The notes beneath the pieces are model-generated. The model did no database searches and was not told where the DNA came from. It saw nothing but the letters and a program-made list of their open reading frames with translations. DNA of 64,000 bases from Dinghuibacter silviterrae. Lineage in GTDB: Bacteria; Bacteroidota; Bacteroidia; Chitinophagales; Chitinophagaceae. Both the position numbers and the translations under genes were made by a program. Positions 33,169-41,211 of this stretch are shown one piece after another. The stretch spans positions 660,768 through 724,767 of the forward strand of contig NZ_SODV01000002.1 in NCBI RefSeq assembly GCF_004366355.1. The letters run 5' to 3'. Position 1 is the first letter of the stretch. Each line of letters begins with the position of its first letter.

Positions 33169-35787
33169 TTAAAAACTGTAGGTGTATGTAATACTTGGTA
33201 TTACGGGGATCAATGGAAGCTGACGGGCGATCACTTTTCCCGTGGTTGGATCGATTGTGCGATAGACAAAGGAGTTATTGGGCCGGGCGTACACGTTATA
33301 AACGGAGAAGATCCATTCGGCTTTGTTTTTCGCGTAATGTACGCTCAGGTCGAGCCGGTCATAAGGACTTAAGCGGTAATTATTGGTGATGATGTCCCAG
33401 GAACCCCGGTGGGGATTCCCGCTTTGTCCCCCGCCGTTTCCATTCCCGTTTCCATTTCCGTTGCCGTTGCCCTTGCCCTTGCCATTGCCGTGGTATAGTG
33501 GATTACTACCCGGGACCCAGGTAGAATCCGGGCTTAACGAGAACGCCCGGCCGCTTGCCAGCAGGAAATTAGCGGCTACTTTCCAATGGCGGACCGGGGC
33601 ATACGCCATGGAGAGGTCCAGCATATGTCTCCTGTCGTAGGCGAAGGGAAAGGTCTGGCTTTTATTTAACGAATCAAATTGCTGATAGGCGTAAGCAAAA
33701 GTATAGGCGAGCCAGCCCGTCCATTTGCCCCTGTTCTTCCGGATAAACAGTTCGGCCCCGTAATCCCATGCTCTCCCGAAGATCAGTTGATTTTCGATAT
33801 TGTTGTCGATGGCCGCCGTCGAGTCTCCCCCGAATAACAATTGGTGCGACAGGTGTTTGTAATAGACTTCCAGGCTGGTTTGAAACGTGTTTGAGGAGAA
33901 ATTCCGGAACAGGCCCGCCGATATTTCCTGGGCGGTTTGCGGCCGGACAAGACTGCTGCTGCCGATCCAGATCTCGGCGGGGAAACTGGCGTTGTAGCTT
34001 TGGACCAGGTGGATATACTGGTGCATGGTGGTAAAGGACAGCTTGACGCTGGTCGCCGGATCGATCAGGTATAACAAGGACACCCTCGGTTCGACGTCCA
34101 GGTAATGGGCGTCTGTCTTAAAGAAATAAGGGACGCGGACTCCTACGGATGCCTGCCACCGGCTGCCGAAGGTCATGTCATCGCTTAGATAGGCCGCCAG
34201 GCGGTTCGAGAATTTGGGCGGTATCCCCGAGGGAATGATTGACTGGGAAGAATCCGGCGGCGCAATTTTCCCGGTAAAAGTGGCCGGATATAACGTTTGA
34301 TAGAGGTAATCGACGCCGGCGTTCCACTTATGCGCAGGGGAGAGATACCAGGTAAGGTTGGTTTTGGCGTCTATGTCCTTGATCCCGGAATACAACTGCG
34401 CAAAATAACCTTCCTGGGTAGCCGATAGGAACTGGTGATAATGGTTATACTCCACCGAGGTATTGGAAAAGAGTTTGCCCGAATACTGGTGGTTCCAGCG
34501 CGCGGTGACGGCCGTGTTGCCGAAATGCATGGCGTAGTTGAGGCCCGTGGTATCGGTGGAATCGCTGGTGTAGGTATTGTTGTCCCGTCCGCTATAGAAG
34601 CTCAACAGGACCCGGTCTTTCGGGGAGACCTGGAAGTTGAGCTTGGCGTTCACGTCGTAGAAATAATATTTGCTGAAGTAGTTGTTCTTTAGAAAAGGAT
34701 GCAACAGCCAGTCGGTCGTGCTCCTCCTGGCCGATACCAGGAAGGACGATTTGCCGGTTTGCAGAGGGCCATACACCGTGGCGCCGGTGGAGACGGTGCC
34801 CATTTCTACGGTGCCGCCGTATTGCTGGTTGCTGCCGTCTTTCATCGCCACGTCCAACACGGAGGAGACGTGATCGCCATAAGTGGCGGGAAATCCCCCT
34901 TTCATCAGGCTGGCGTGTTTGATGGTGGAGGGGTTGAATACGCTGACCAGCCCGAAGATGTGGCTGGGGTTATACAAGGTGGCGTCGTCCAGCAAAATGA
35001 GGTTCTGCCCGGTGTTCCCACCCCGTACAAAGAAACCCGGCGTACCGTCGATGCCGGCCTGTACCCCGGGCAACATCTCCACGCTGGATAAAAGGTCTCC
35101 GCCGCCGCTGACCGAGGGCGCGGCGACGATCATATCAGAGGACAGGTCAATCCTGGCCATCTGGTTCTTTTTGACAAAGTCTTCCCTTCTGTCGTGGACA
35201 ACGGTTAATGGGATGTTTTCCATATTGACGGGAAGATCGAAGGAGACTTCAAGGCTGCTATGCGCGGACACTTGTTGCCGGAGGATCTTGTAGCCGACAT
35301 AGGAAACCTCCAGCCCGACGCTATCCGCCCCTGGAATGGTGAGGGAAAAGAAACCGTAGTTATTGGTGGTTACGCCGATCCCGGTTGCCGGTATATAGAC
35401 ACTGGCGCCGATGAGCGACTCCCCCGTCCCCGCATCCCGGACAAACCCGTCGAAGGTGACCTTTGCCGGTTGGGTAGACGCTTGCAAAACGACCTGGTCC
35501 CCGATGACCCGGTAGGTGAGGGTCGTTTGCCGGAAAAGGGTATCGAGGAACGCGTGCAGGGGCATGCGGGTGGCGGTGACCGACACATTTTTCTGTCCGC
35601 GGAGGAGCTCCGTCGGGTAAGCAAAACGAATGGGAACCTTGGATTCGATGACCGCCAATGCTTCGGGCAGCGGCGTGTTGATGAGGGTGACCGTGACCTG
35701 GAGCTCAGGCCTGTCCTGGGCGGCGACAGTCTGAAATAGGGCGGAAAAAAACAGAGCCGACACGATATATGCAGTCAACCGGGTCAT
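33169..35787 (-). CDS. TonB-dependent receptor with STN signalling domain (FecA-like)
   Basis: An 872-residue outer-membrane receptor: signal peptide 1-24 (ends TVAAQ); STN domain about 27-103 (LPEALAVIESKVPIRFAYPTE); carboxypeptidase-like domain about 107-190; plug about 215-330 (GGDLLSSVEMLPGVQAGIDG, FFVRGGNTGQNLILLDDA); then the barrel, ending IPSITYTYSF. The STN domain contacts FecR, so transport state is signalled to the sigma factor. No SusD gene follows; two DUF4382 lipoproteins do. An extracellular-loop candidate near residues 767-784 is a (Gly-Asn/Lys)9 repeat encoded by hexanucleotides. The gene lies 17 bp after the fecR stop. Confidence 0.94.
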   Translation of the reverse strand: MTRLTAYIVSALFFSALFQTVAAQDRPELQVTVTLINTPLPEALAVIESKVPIRFAYPTELLRGQKNVSVTATRMPLHAFLDTLFRQTTLTYRVIGDQVVLQASTQPAKVTFDGFVRDAGTGESLIGASVYIPATGIGVTTNNYGFFSLTIPGADSVGLEVSYVGYKILRQQVSAHSSLEVSFDLPVNMENIPLTVVHDRREDFVKKNQMARIDLSSDMIVAAPSVSGGGDLLSSVEMLPGVQAGIDGTPGFFVRGGNTGQNLILLDDATLYNPSHIFGLVSVFNPSTIKHASLMKGGFPATYGDHVSSVLDVAMKDGSNQQYGGTVEMGTVSTGATVYGPLQTGKSSFLVSARRSTTDWLLHPFLKNNYFSKYYFYDVNAKLNFQVSPKDRVLLSFYSGRDNNTYTSDSTDTTGLNYAMHFGNTAVTARWNHQYSGKLFSNTSVEYNHYHQFLSATQEGYFAQLYSGIKDIDAKTNLTWYLSPAHKWNAGVDYLYQTLYPATFTGKIAPPDSSQSIIPSGIPPKFSNRLAAYLSDDMTFGSRWQASVGVRVPYFFKTDAHYLDVEPRVSLLYLIDPATSVKLSFTTMHQYIHLVQSYNASFPAEIWIGSSSLVRPQTAQEISAGLFRNFSSNTFQTSLEVYYKHLSHQLLFGGDSTAAIDNNIENQLIFGRAWDYGAELFIRKNRGKWTGWLAYTFAYAYQQFDSLNKSQTFPFAYDRRHMLDLSMAYAPVRHWKVAANFLLASGRAFSLSPDSTWVPGSNPLYHGNGKGKGNGNGNGNGNGNGGGQSGNPHRGSWDIITNNYRLSPYDRLDLSVHYAKNKAEWIFSVYNVYARPNNSFVYRTIDPTTGKVIARQLPLIPVIPSITYTYSF
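33436..33489 (-). repeat. Nine hexanucleotide units coding (Gly-Asn/Lys)9 in the receptor
   Basis: The minus strand reads GGC AAT, GGC AAG twice, then GGN AAY six times, flanked by a Gly-Gly-Gly run. Units differ at third codon positions, so the array is diverged, not freshly expanded, but unit gain or loss would keep the frame. Confidence 0.85.
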
Positions 35788-35804
35788 TTATACCGCTAAA
35801 GTAC

Positions 35805-36728
35805 TCATTTCTTTGGGCTGAGGATAATGACCCCGTCCTTTTCGGTATAATCGAGGTTGAGCGATACACAGATCACCTGTAACGCGTTTGCCAGGGTTTC
35901 TCCTTCCAGGTTGACTGTGAGCTTTTTTTGCAAGTACGACGTATCGTCCATCCGGATTGTCCGGCCGGTACGTTGTTCAAGGGCGGCGAGCACCTGTGAC
36001 AGCGGTGCATTGTCAAACCTCAGGGGGTTGGTGTACAAACAAAAGTGACCGCCTTCGCCGATGTCCCGGGTCTCCCCGGTCTTTTTCTGAAAGAAGGCGA
36101 TCTTGCCCGAAGACACTGTTACTGCTATGCTGTCCGCGGTTTTATCAATGGTGAAGGTGGTTCCAATATCCTCGACGATCGCCGCGTCCATGTCCACCTT
36201 GAAAGGCTGTTCCGCATGGTGGATCACCATAAAGCGCGCCTCGCCGCTGACCAGTCGAACCGTTCTTGCGTTTACCTGTTCGAGCCGCGTCCGGGGTTGC
36301 AAGACAACGGAAGAGCCATCCGGCAGCGTAATGTCCTTGTGCTCGCCTGCGGCGGTTTGGTAAGTGCCCTTCCCCGCAAAATACCACCACCCGGCGCCCA
36401 CAGCCACGATCAGCAGGGCTGCCACCGCCAACCACCGGCCTACGGGGAGGACACGGCCCGCCGTGATGGTGCGGTCTGCGGGGATCGTGCGGGGCATTTT
36501 CCCTTGCAGGGCTTCCCAAGCCTGGACTTCATCCGCCGCGGCATACACGGGATAGTCCGTCACCCCCTCCTTCCAAAGACGCGACAGCTCCCTGTACTTC
36601 TCCCGGTTCGCTTCGGAAGAGGCCAGCCACTGGCTGAACCGCAGCTCGTCTTCGGGCGTCAACGAACCCTCCAGGGCCGATACGATCAGCTCCCAGGGAA
36701 AGTCATTATATGTATCGCGGGAATCCAT
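35805..36728 (-). CDS. FecR family anti-sigma factor
   Basis: A 307-residue single-pass regulator: cytoplasmic N-terminal part (residues 1-98, with the FSQWLASSEANREKYRELSR anti-sigma helix), transmembrane helix 99-117, FecR domain about 125-220 (GEHKDITLPDGSSVVLQPRT, TVRLVSGEARFMV) and DUF4974 from about 235 (LRFDNAPLSQVLAALEQRTG, KKLTVNLEGETLANALQVIC). It binds the STN domain of the receptor in the periplasm and the sigma factor in the cytoplasm. The first 23 bp overlap the sigma gene, and a putative sigma-dependent promoter lies inside the sigma gene just upstream, so fecR and the receptor can be transcribed without the sigma gene. Confidence 0.95.
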   Translation of the reverse strand: MDSRDTYNDFPWELIVSALEGSLTPEDELRFSQWLASSEANREKYRELSRLWKEGVTDYPVYAAADEVQAWEALQGKMPRTIPADRTITAGRVLPVGRWLAVAALLIVAVGAGWWYFAGKGTYQTAAGEHKDITLPDGSSVVLQPRTRLEQVNARTVRLVSGEARFMVIHHAEQPFKVDMDAAIVEDIGTTFTIDKTADSIAVTVSSGKIAFFQKKTGETRDIGEGGHFCLYTNPLRFDNAPLSQVLAALEQRTGRTIRMDDTSYLQKKLTVNLEGETLANALQVICVSLNLDYTEKDGVIILSPKK

Positions 36729-37296
36729 GGTTCAGGTATAAGACAAAAAAAATCACCCAAGGACCTAGTGTCTTGTTCATTTTGTTTAGTTCTTTCAATG
36801 CGTGGGTGATGTGGTTTTTTACGGTTTTGATGGAAATCCCCAACCGATCCGCGATCTCCTGCTGTTTCATTTCTTCGAAACGGCTCATGGTAAAAACCTT
36901 CCGGCATTGATCGGGGAGCTGGTCGATGGCCCGGTATAAGCGGATCTTCAGCTCGTCGTATTCCATTTCCCGTGTCTCGGCGGTTTCCTCCGGTCCATGA
37001 TCAAACGCCTGCCGGCGCATCCGCTCCCTTTTCTCCTTGTCCAGCGCATTGAGGCTGCGGTTGACCACCGCCCGGTGGATATAAAACGTCAGCGTGGATT
37101 GTATGGTGATCGAGGCCGCGTCTTCCCAAAGTTTGAGAAAGACGTCATTGACGATTTCCTGCGCCCGTCCCGGGTCCTGGAGGTATTTGTTCGACGCCAG
37201 CAGGAAAAAACGAAAGTGCTCCTTGTAATAGGCTTCAAAGACACGGCTTTCCTTTCGTTGTATGGATTGCCAGACTTTCTCTTCCTCGGGGCTCAT
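36706..37296 (-). CDS. ECF sigma factor (Bacteroidota FecI-like group)
   Basis: A 196-residue sigma factor with region 2 (YYKEHFRFFLLASNKYLQD, AQEIVNDVFLKLWED) and region 4 (LPDQCRKVFTMSRFEEMKQQ, EIADRLGISIKTVKNHITHA). It is paired with the FecR gene that overlaps its 3' end by 23 bp and with the STN-type receptor, i.e. a cell-surface signalling system. The promoter motif CTAGGWCC-N15/16-TGTCTTA found at three sites in this locus is its likely target; none was found in front of the sigma gene itself, so it may be transcribed from a housekeeping promoter inside the 3' end of the GH95 gene region. Confidence 0.95.
   Translation of the reverse strand: MSPEEEKVWQSIQRKESRVFEAYYKEHFRFFLLASNKYLQDPGRAQEIVNDVFLKLWEDAASITIQSTLTFYIHRAVVNRSLNALDKEKRERMRRQAFDHGPEETAETREMEYDELKIRLYRAIDQLPDQCRKVFTMSRFEEMKQQEIADRLGISIKTVKNHITHALKELNKMNKTLGPWVIFFVLYLNHGFPRYI
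36739..36768 (-). promoter_or_regulatory. Putative ECF-sigma promoter of fecR, inside the sigma gene
   Basis: In gene direction CTAGGTCC (36768-36761), 15 bp, TGTCTTA (36745-36739). It lies within the last codons of the sigma gene, 10 bp before the fecR ATG. One base differs from the two DUF4382 copies and the spacing is one shorter. Confidence 0.6.
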
Positions 37297-37314
37297 GCCG
37301 GCAAGATAGTCGAA

Positions 37315-39633
37315 TTATTCAAAATCAATTTTAGTAGGCACCCCCTTCTTAAGCGCCAGCGTTCTCGTACCCCCCGGTATTTTTAGGGTATATCGCCCTC
37401 CCACCATAGACGTGATGACTGCCCTCACGGGTTTCGCATCCTTCCATTGTAGAGAAACTTCCACGCCTCCCCGGGCCCTCCAGCCGCTAAAGGACCCGTC
37501 CCGCCACGCTTTGGGCAGCGCGGGCAGCAATTCGATATACCCGTTCTGGCTTTGTAACAACATTTCCGCAATCCCGGCAGCGCCCCCGAAATTCCCATCG
37601 ATCTGGAAGGGCGGATGGCCGCAGAAAAGGTTGGCGTATGTCCCGCCGCCGTTACGCATATTGACCCCCGTGGCGTATATCGGCTTCAACAGGTCCTGCA
37701 ACAGGCGATAGGCCCTGTCGCCGTCGTGCAGCCTCGCCCAAAAGTTGACCTTCCAGGCCAGCGACCAGCCCGTGCCTGCATCGCCCCGGGCTTCCAGGGT
37801 AGCCATCGCTGCTTTTTCCAGCGCCGTATCGCCCTGCCCGATCTCGTTCCCGGGGTAGAGGCCCCAAAGGGGCGACACATGGCGGTGGTGGGGTTCCGTC
37901 TCCGTATAATTTTCCAACCACTCCATGATGCGGCCATCCGGTGCGATGCGCGTGGGCGGTAACAAGGCCATGGCTTTTTCACAGGCCATGCGCAAAGAGT
38001 CGTGACCCAGTTTCCGGCAAGCCACGATGGTGGCCCCGAAAAGCGCCCGGAGGATCTGGTTGTCTATCGTCGGCCCTTCGCACACATTGGCCGTCTGCCC
38101 GTCCGGGAGACGGAACGCATTTTCGGGAGAGTTGGACGGCGACGTGACCAGCCAGCCGTGTGACCGCACCAGGGAGCCCAGGTAAAAGTCCGCGGAGCCT
38201 TTGAGCAAGGGGAACAACCGTTTCAGGTATGCCTCGTCTTTTGTAAACAGGTAGTGCTCCCACAGCATCATACACAACCAGGCAGACCCGGTGTTGAAGG
38301 AGCCCCACGAATATCCTTCTCCCGGTGACGTATATCCCCAGACATTCGTGATGGTGTGCGCCACCCATCCCTTGGCGTGATAGTAGGCCCAGGCCGTCTT
38401 TTCGCCCGGTTCGACAAGCCCCTCCACCAGCTTCAGAAAGGGCTGGTTCAGCTCCCCGAGGTTGGCTTCCTCCAGGAGCCAGTGGTTCATCTGGATGTTG
38501 ATATTAAGGTGGTAGTCCCCGTTCCACGGCGTTTGAATCGAATGGGCCCACAAACCCTGGAGGTTGGGGGGAAGCAAACCCGGCCGGTCGCTGCAGATCA
38601 GCAGGTAGCGTCCGAACTGATAATAAAGAGGCGCGAGACCATTGTCCTGCCCGCCGCCGGCAAAGGCTGCCAGTCTGCGGTCCGGGGGAAGACTGTCGCC
38701 CGATGGTCCGCCCAGCGTGAGGGTGGCGCGGGCAAAAAGCCGGCGGAAGCGACGGATATGCGCGGCCTTTTCCTCCGCGTAAGAATGCGCCATGGCTTGC
38801 GCCAGCCGCTGTTGCGCGGTTTGTATGTAGCCGGGGTTATGGAAATCCGTGCCCGCGGAAATATAGATCACCGCCGCGTCGGCATGCCGGACACCCGTGC
38901 CGACACGCTCGCCGCCTTCCGTCCTGATAGCGACGCGAACCGTGTACCGCATTCCCTTGCCGTCGGTGCCGTTGGTCAGGCGGCCGTTCAATGCCCATAC
39001 CCCGTCATTGATGGTGGCGGGACTGTTGCTTTCCGGCCGGGTCACACCAAGATCGACATTGACTTTCCCTCTTTGGCTGGCGCTAAGCCTTATGACGATC
39101 ACATCGCTGTTAAAACTCGTAAAGTATTCCCGCCGGTATTGTGTACCGCCGAGGGTAAACGTCGTCGTCGCCAGCGCGCTGTCCAGGTTCAGGTCCCTGT
39201 AATAACCCGTGGCGATACTATCGTCCCCGTAGTCATAGTGAATGCCGAGGTTGGCCAGGACCTGGTAGCAACCATAAGGAACCTTGGCGCCGCTTCCGAA
39301 TCCGGAGCCCTGCCCCTTGCAGACAAAATACCTGGCCATCAGTTGCTCCGCCTCGACATTTTTGCCCGTCGCCAACAACTGCTGTATCGCGGGGAGGTGT
39401 TGCCAGGCATCCGGTATGTCCGCGTCCTGTGGACCCCCGGACCAAAGCGTAATGTCGTTAAGAACGACCGTTTCGTTTTTTACGCCCCCGTCCGGCATCG
39501 CACCGAGACGGCCATTGCCCAAGGGTACCGTGGCTTCCCAGTAAGTGGCAGGGCTGTCATACCAAAGCCGCAGTGGCTGTGCGGCGGGAGCAAGGGGGAG
39601 GAGGGTAAGGACCCAAACGGCGAATCGTTTCAT
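37315..39633 (-). CDS. GH95 family glycosidase (alpha-L-fucosidase/galactosidase type)
   Basis: A 772-residue exported enzyme (signal peptide ending PAAQP). The N-terminal beta-sandwich begins LRLWYDSPATYWEATVPLGN with GRLGAMPDGG and NDITLWSGGPQD, typical for GH95; the (alpha/alpha)6 catalytic part shows ANLQGLWAHS-like (NLQGLWAHSIQTPWNGDYH), SPSNSPENAFRL and HHRHVSPLWGLYPG; a C-terminal beta domain follows (LLPALPKAWRDGSFSGWRAR). GH95 enzymes cut terminal alpha-1,2-L-fucose or alpha-L-galactose by inversion. It is not in a SusCD locus: it sits between the sigma gene (18 bp downstream, same strand) and a small lipoprotein gene. Confidence 0.94.
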   Translation of the reverse strand: MKRFAVWVLTLLPLAPAAQPLRLWYDSPATYWEATVPLGNGRLGAMPDGGVKNETVVLNDITLWSGGPQDADIPDAWQHLPAIQQLLATGKNVEAEQLMARYFVCKGQGSGFGSGAKVPYGCYQVLANLGIHYDYGDDSIATGYYRDLNLDSALATTTFTLGGTQYRREYFTSFNSDVIVIRLSASQRGKVNVDLGVTRPESNSPATINDGVWALNGRLTNGTDGKGMRYTVRVAIRTEGGERVGTGVRHADAAVIYISAGTDFHNPGYIQTAQQRLAQAMAHSYAEEKAAHIRRFRRLFARATLTLGGPSGDSLPPDRRLAAFAGGGQDNGLAPLYYQFGRYLLICSDRPGLLPPNLQGLWAHSIQTPWNGDYHLNINIQMNHWLLEEANLGELNQPFLKLVEGLVEPGEKTAWAYYHAKGWVAHTITNVWGYTSPGEGYSWGSFNTGSAWLCMMLWEHYLFTKDEAYLKRLFPLLKGSADFYLGSLVRSHGWLVTSPSNSPENAFRLPDGQTANVCEGPTIDNQILRALFGATIVACRKLGHDSLRMACEKAMALLPPTRIAPDGRIMEWLENYTETEPHHRHVSPLWGLYPGNEIGQGDTALEKAAMATLEARGDAGTGWSLAWKVNFWARLHDGDRAYRLLQDLLKPIYATGVNMRNGGGTYANLFCGHPPFQIDGNFGGAAGIAEMLLQSQNGYIELLPALPKAWRDGSFSGWRARGGVEVSLQWKDAKPVRAVITSMVGGRYTLKIPGGTRTLALKKGVPTKIDFE

Positions 39634-39657
39634 GGGAGCAATATACGCGAAAAGGAC

Positions 39658-40155
39658 CTATGCCTTTTTATCATAATACCAATGCTCATCGATCTTTTCG
39701 ATCGACCGGAGGTACTTTACCCAAGACGGGGCGGTTACCTTTTGCGGGTCTTTGACGTAAAACAAAAGCCCATCCGCATCCATCGGGTAGATCGTCAGAT
39801 CGATGCCGGAACCGGTGGTGTCCGCCTTTATTGCCCGGATACCCATCCGGTCCATCCGGTGGAGCAGCGTATCGACGTATCGTGTGATCCCGTCGTCTCC
39901 GTCGCGGGTGGAATCCGGCTTGTATTGAAGGGCGTGCTCCGTTAGGATACACCGGCCGTCCTTTCGTACGAAGTGATACCGGTTGACCCGGCCGTTGTCA
40001 TAAGAATTGTAGGAGATGACCTTGTCGCCGCCAATATCCTGGTGCAGGAAGGTATTCATCGTCAGGGTGTCCCGGCAGATGTCGGTGATCTTGGACACCT
40101 TGGTGGTGCACCCGATCCAGGCGATGGCCATGCAATATAAAACGCACCGCTTCAT
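39658..40155 (-). CDS. Hypothetical lipoprotein
   Basis: A 165-residue protein with a short signal peptide and lipobox AWIGC (Cys16). The remaining sequence is mixed alpha/beta with a recurring aromatic-polar pattern (NRYHFVRKDGRC, GIDLTIYPMDADGLLFYVKD, SWVKYLRSIEKIDEHWYYDK). No known domain is recognised. It lies 24 bp upstream of the GH95 gene on the same strand, so the two may be co-transcribed. It diverges from the SDR gene at 40246. Confidence 0.65.
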   Translation of the reverse strand: MKRCVLYCMAIAWIGCTTKVSKITDICRDTLTMNTFLHQDIGGDKVISYNSYDNGRVNRYHFVRKDGRCILTEHALQYKPDSTRDGDDGITRYVDTLLHRMDRMGIRAIKADTTGSGIDLTIYPMDADGLLFYVKDPQKVTAPSWVKYLRSIEKIDEHWYYDKKA

Positions 40156-40230
40156 GATGGAAATGTAAGCGCTTTTCTTTTGGCATCATCATTGGATTGA
40201 TTCGCATAACTTTTGCCGCCACCCCTGTCT

Positions 40231-40238
40231 TAATTTTG
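40231..40238 (+). promoter_or_regulatory. -7 promoter box of the SDR gene
   Basis: TAATTTTG matches TAnnTTTG exactly and ends 7 bp before the ATG at 40246. A TTTG lies 15 bp upstream (40212-40215), a little closer than usual for the -33 box. Confidence 0.5.
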
Positions 40239-40245
40239 CCCCTGT

Positions 40246-41193
40246 ATGAAAACAGCACAAACAGGTTTCAGCTTCAGCACCACGGCCGCCGAGGCGGCTG
40301 CAGGCCACGATCTGACAGGAAAGATCGCCGTCGTCACGGGCGGCAATTCGGGTATCGGCTTCGAGACGGTCAAAACGCTGGCGGAAATAGGCGCACAAGT
40401 CGTCGTGGGCGCCAGGGACATAACCAAGGCGGACGACCGGCTCAGCGGGTTGAAAAATGTATCCTTTATCCCGCTAGACCTGGCGGACCCGGTGTCCGTC
40501 GACGCCTTTGCAAAGAAGTACCAGTCGGTATACGACCGGTTGCATATCCTGGTCAACAACGCCGGCCTTTTCCTGGTGCCGGACTTGCAAAAGGACAAAC
40601 GCGGTTATGAGCTCCAGTTTGGCGTCAACCACCTGGGGCATTTTCAGCTGACGGGGCGGCTGTGGCCCGCGTTAAAAAACGCCGGTGGCGCCAGGGTCGT
40701 GGCCGTTTCCTCCATCGGGCACCGGCGTATGGATGTAGACCTGGACGACGCCAACTTTGACAAAAAGCCCTATGATAAATGGGCGGCGTATGGCCAGTCC
40801 AAAACGGCCAACGTGCTTTTTGCCGTCGAACTGGACAGGGCCGGACAAGCGGATGGGGTAAGGGCCTTTGCCCTGCATCCGGGGGGCATACAAACGGACA
40901 TCTTTCGCTTTATGACGGAGGAGGAAAAACAAAACTGGAACGAGCGGGTCATGAGCTCGCCTACGCCGTTTAAGACGTTAGAGCAGGGCGCTGCGACGTC
41001 CGTATGGTGCGCCATCAGCGAAGCCTTACAAGGCAAAGGCGGCGTCTATTGCCAGGACTGCCGCATCGCGGCGGTGGTCCCGGAAGATTCCCCCGAGCCC
41101 CTGGGCGTCCGCCCTTATGCGATCGATCCGGTTAAAGCAGCGGCCCTTTGGCGGTTCAGCGAAGCGGCAACGGGCGTCCGCTACCCCGTTTGA
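40246..41193 (+). CDS. SDR family oxidoreductase of the retinol/protochlorophyllide reductase-like type
   Basis: A 315-residue enzyme: TGGNSGIG at residues 31-38, an Arg after the second strand (VVVGARD, suggesting NADP), NNAG at 104-107, Ser155, Tyr182 and Lys186 (YGQSK). Length and the long C-terminal segment (FALHPGGIQTDIFRF, VYCQDCRIA, ALWRFSEAATG) fit the group annotated as WW-domain oxidoreductase-like or retinol dehydrogenase-like SDRs. The substrate is unknown. The AraC-type gene follows after 18 bp on the same strand and probably regulates it. Confidence 0.92.
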   Translation: MKTAQTGFSFSTTAAEAAAGHDLTGKIAVVTGGNSGIGFETVKTLAEIGAQVVVGARDITKADDRLSGLKNVSFIPLDLADPVSVDAFAKKYQSVYDRLHILVNNAGLFLVPDLQKDKRGYELQFGVNHLGHFQLTGRLWPALKNAGGARVVAVSSIGHRRMDVDLDDANFDKKPYDKWAAYGQSKTANVLFAVELDRAGQADGVRAFALHPGGIQTDIFRFMTEEEKQNWNERVMSSPTPFKTLEQGAATSVWCAISEALQGKGGVYCQDCRIAAVVPEDSPEPLGVRPYAIDPVKAAALWRFSEAATGVRYPV

Positions 41194-41211
41194 AATGCAT
41201 AACTTCGGGTC

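Noticed and set aside
33433-33490. A short periodic array that could be taken for a CRISPR
   Set aside because: Units are 6 bp, without spacers, in frame within a receptor gene; it codes a Gly-Asn repeat.
38356-39945. A 529-codon plus-strand frame opposite the GH95 gene and crossing the gap to the lipoprotein gene
   Set aside because: It spans two convincing genes and has no recognisable domain.
41200-41211. TAACTTCGGG just before the AraC ATG at 41212, similar to TAACTTCCGG before the lactamase ATG
   Set aside because: One mismatch to TAnnTTTG in each and no other shared bases; too weak to call a common promoter.
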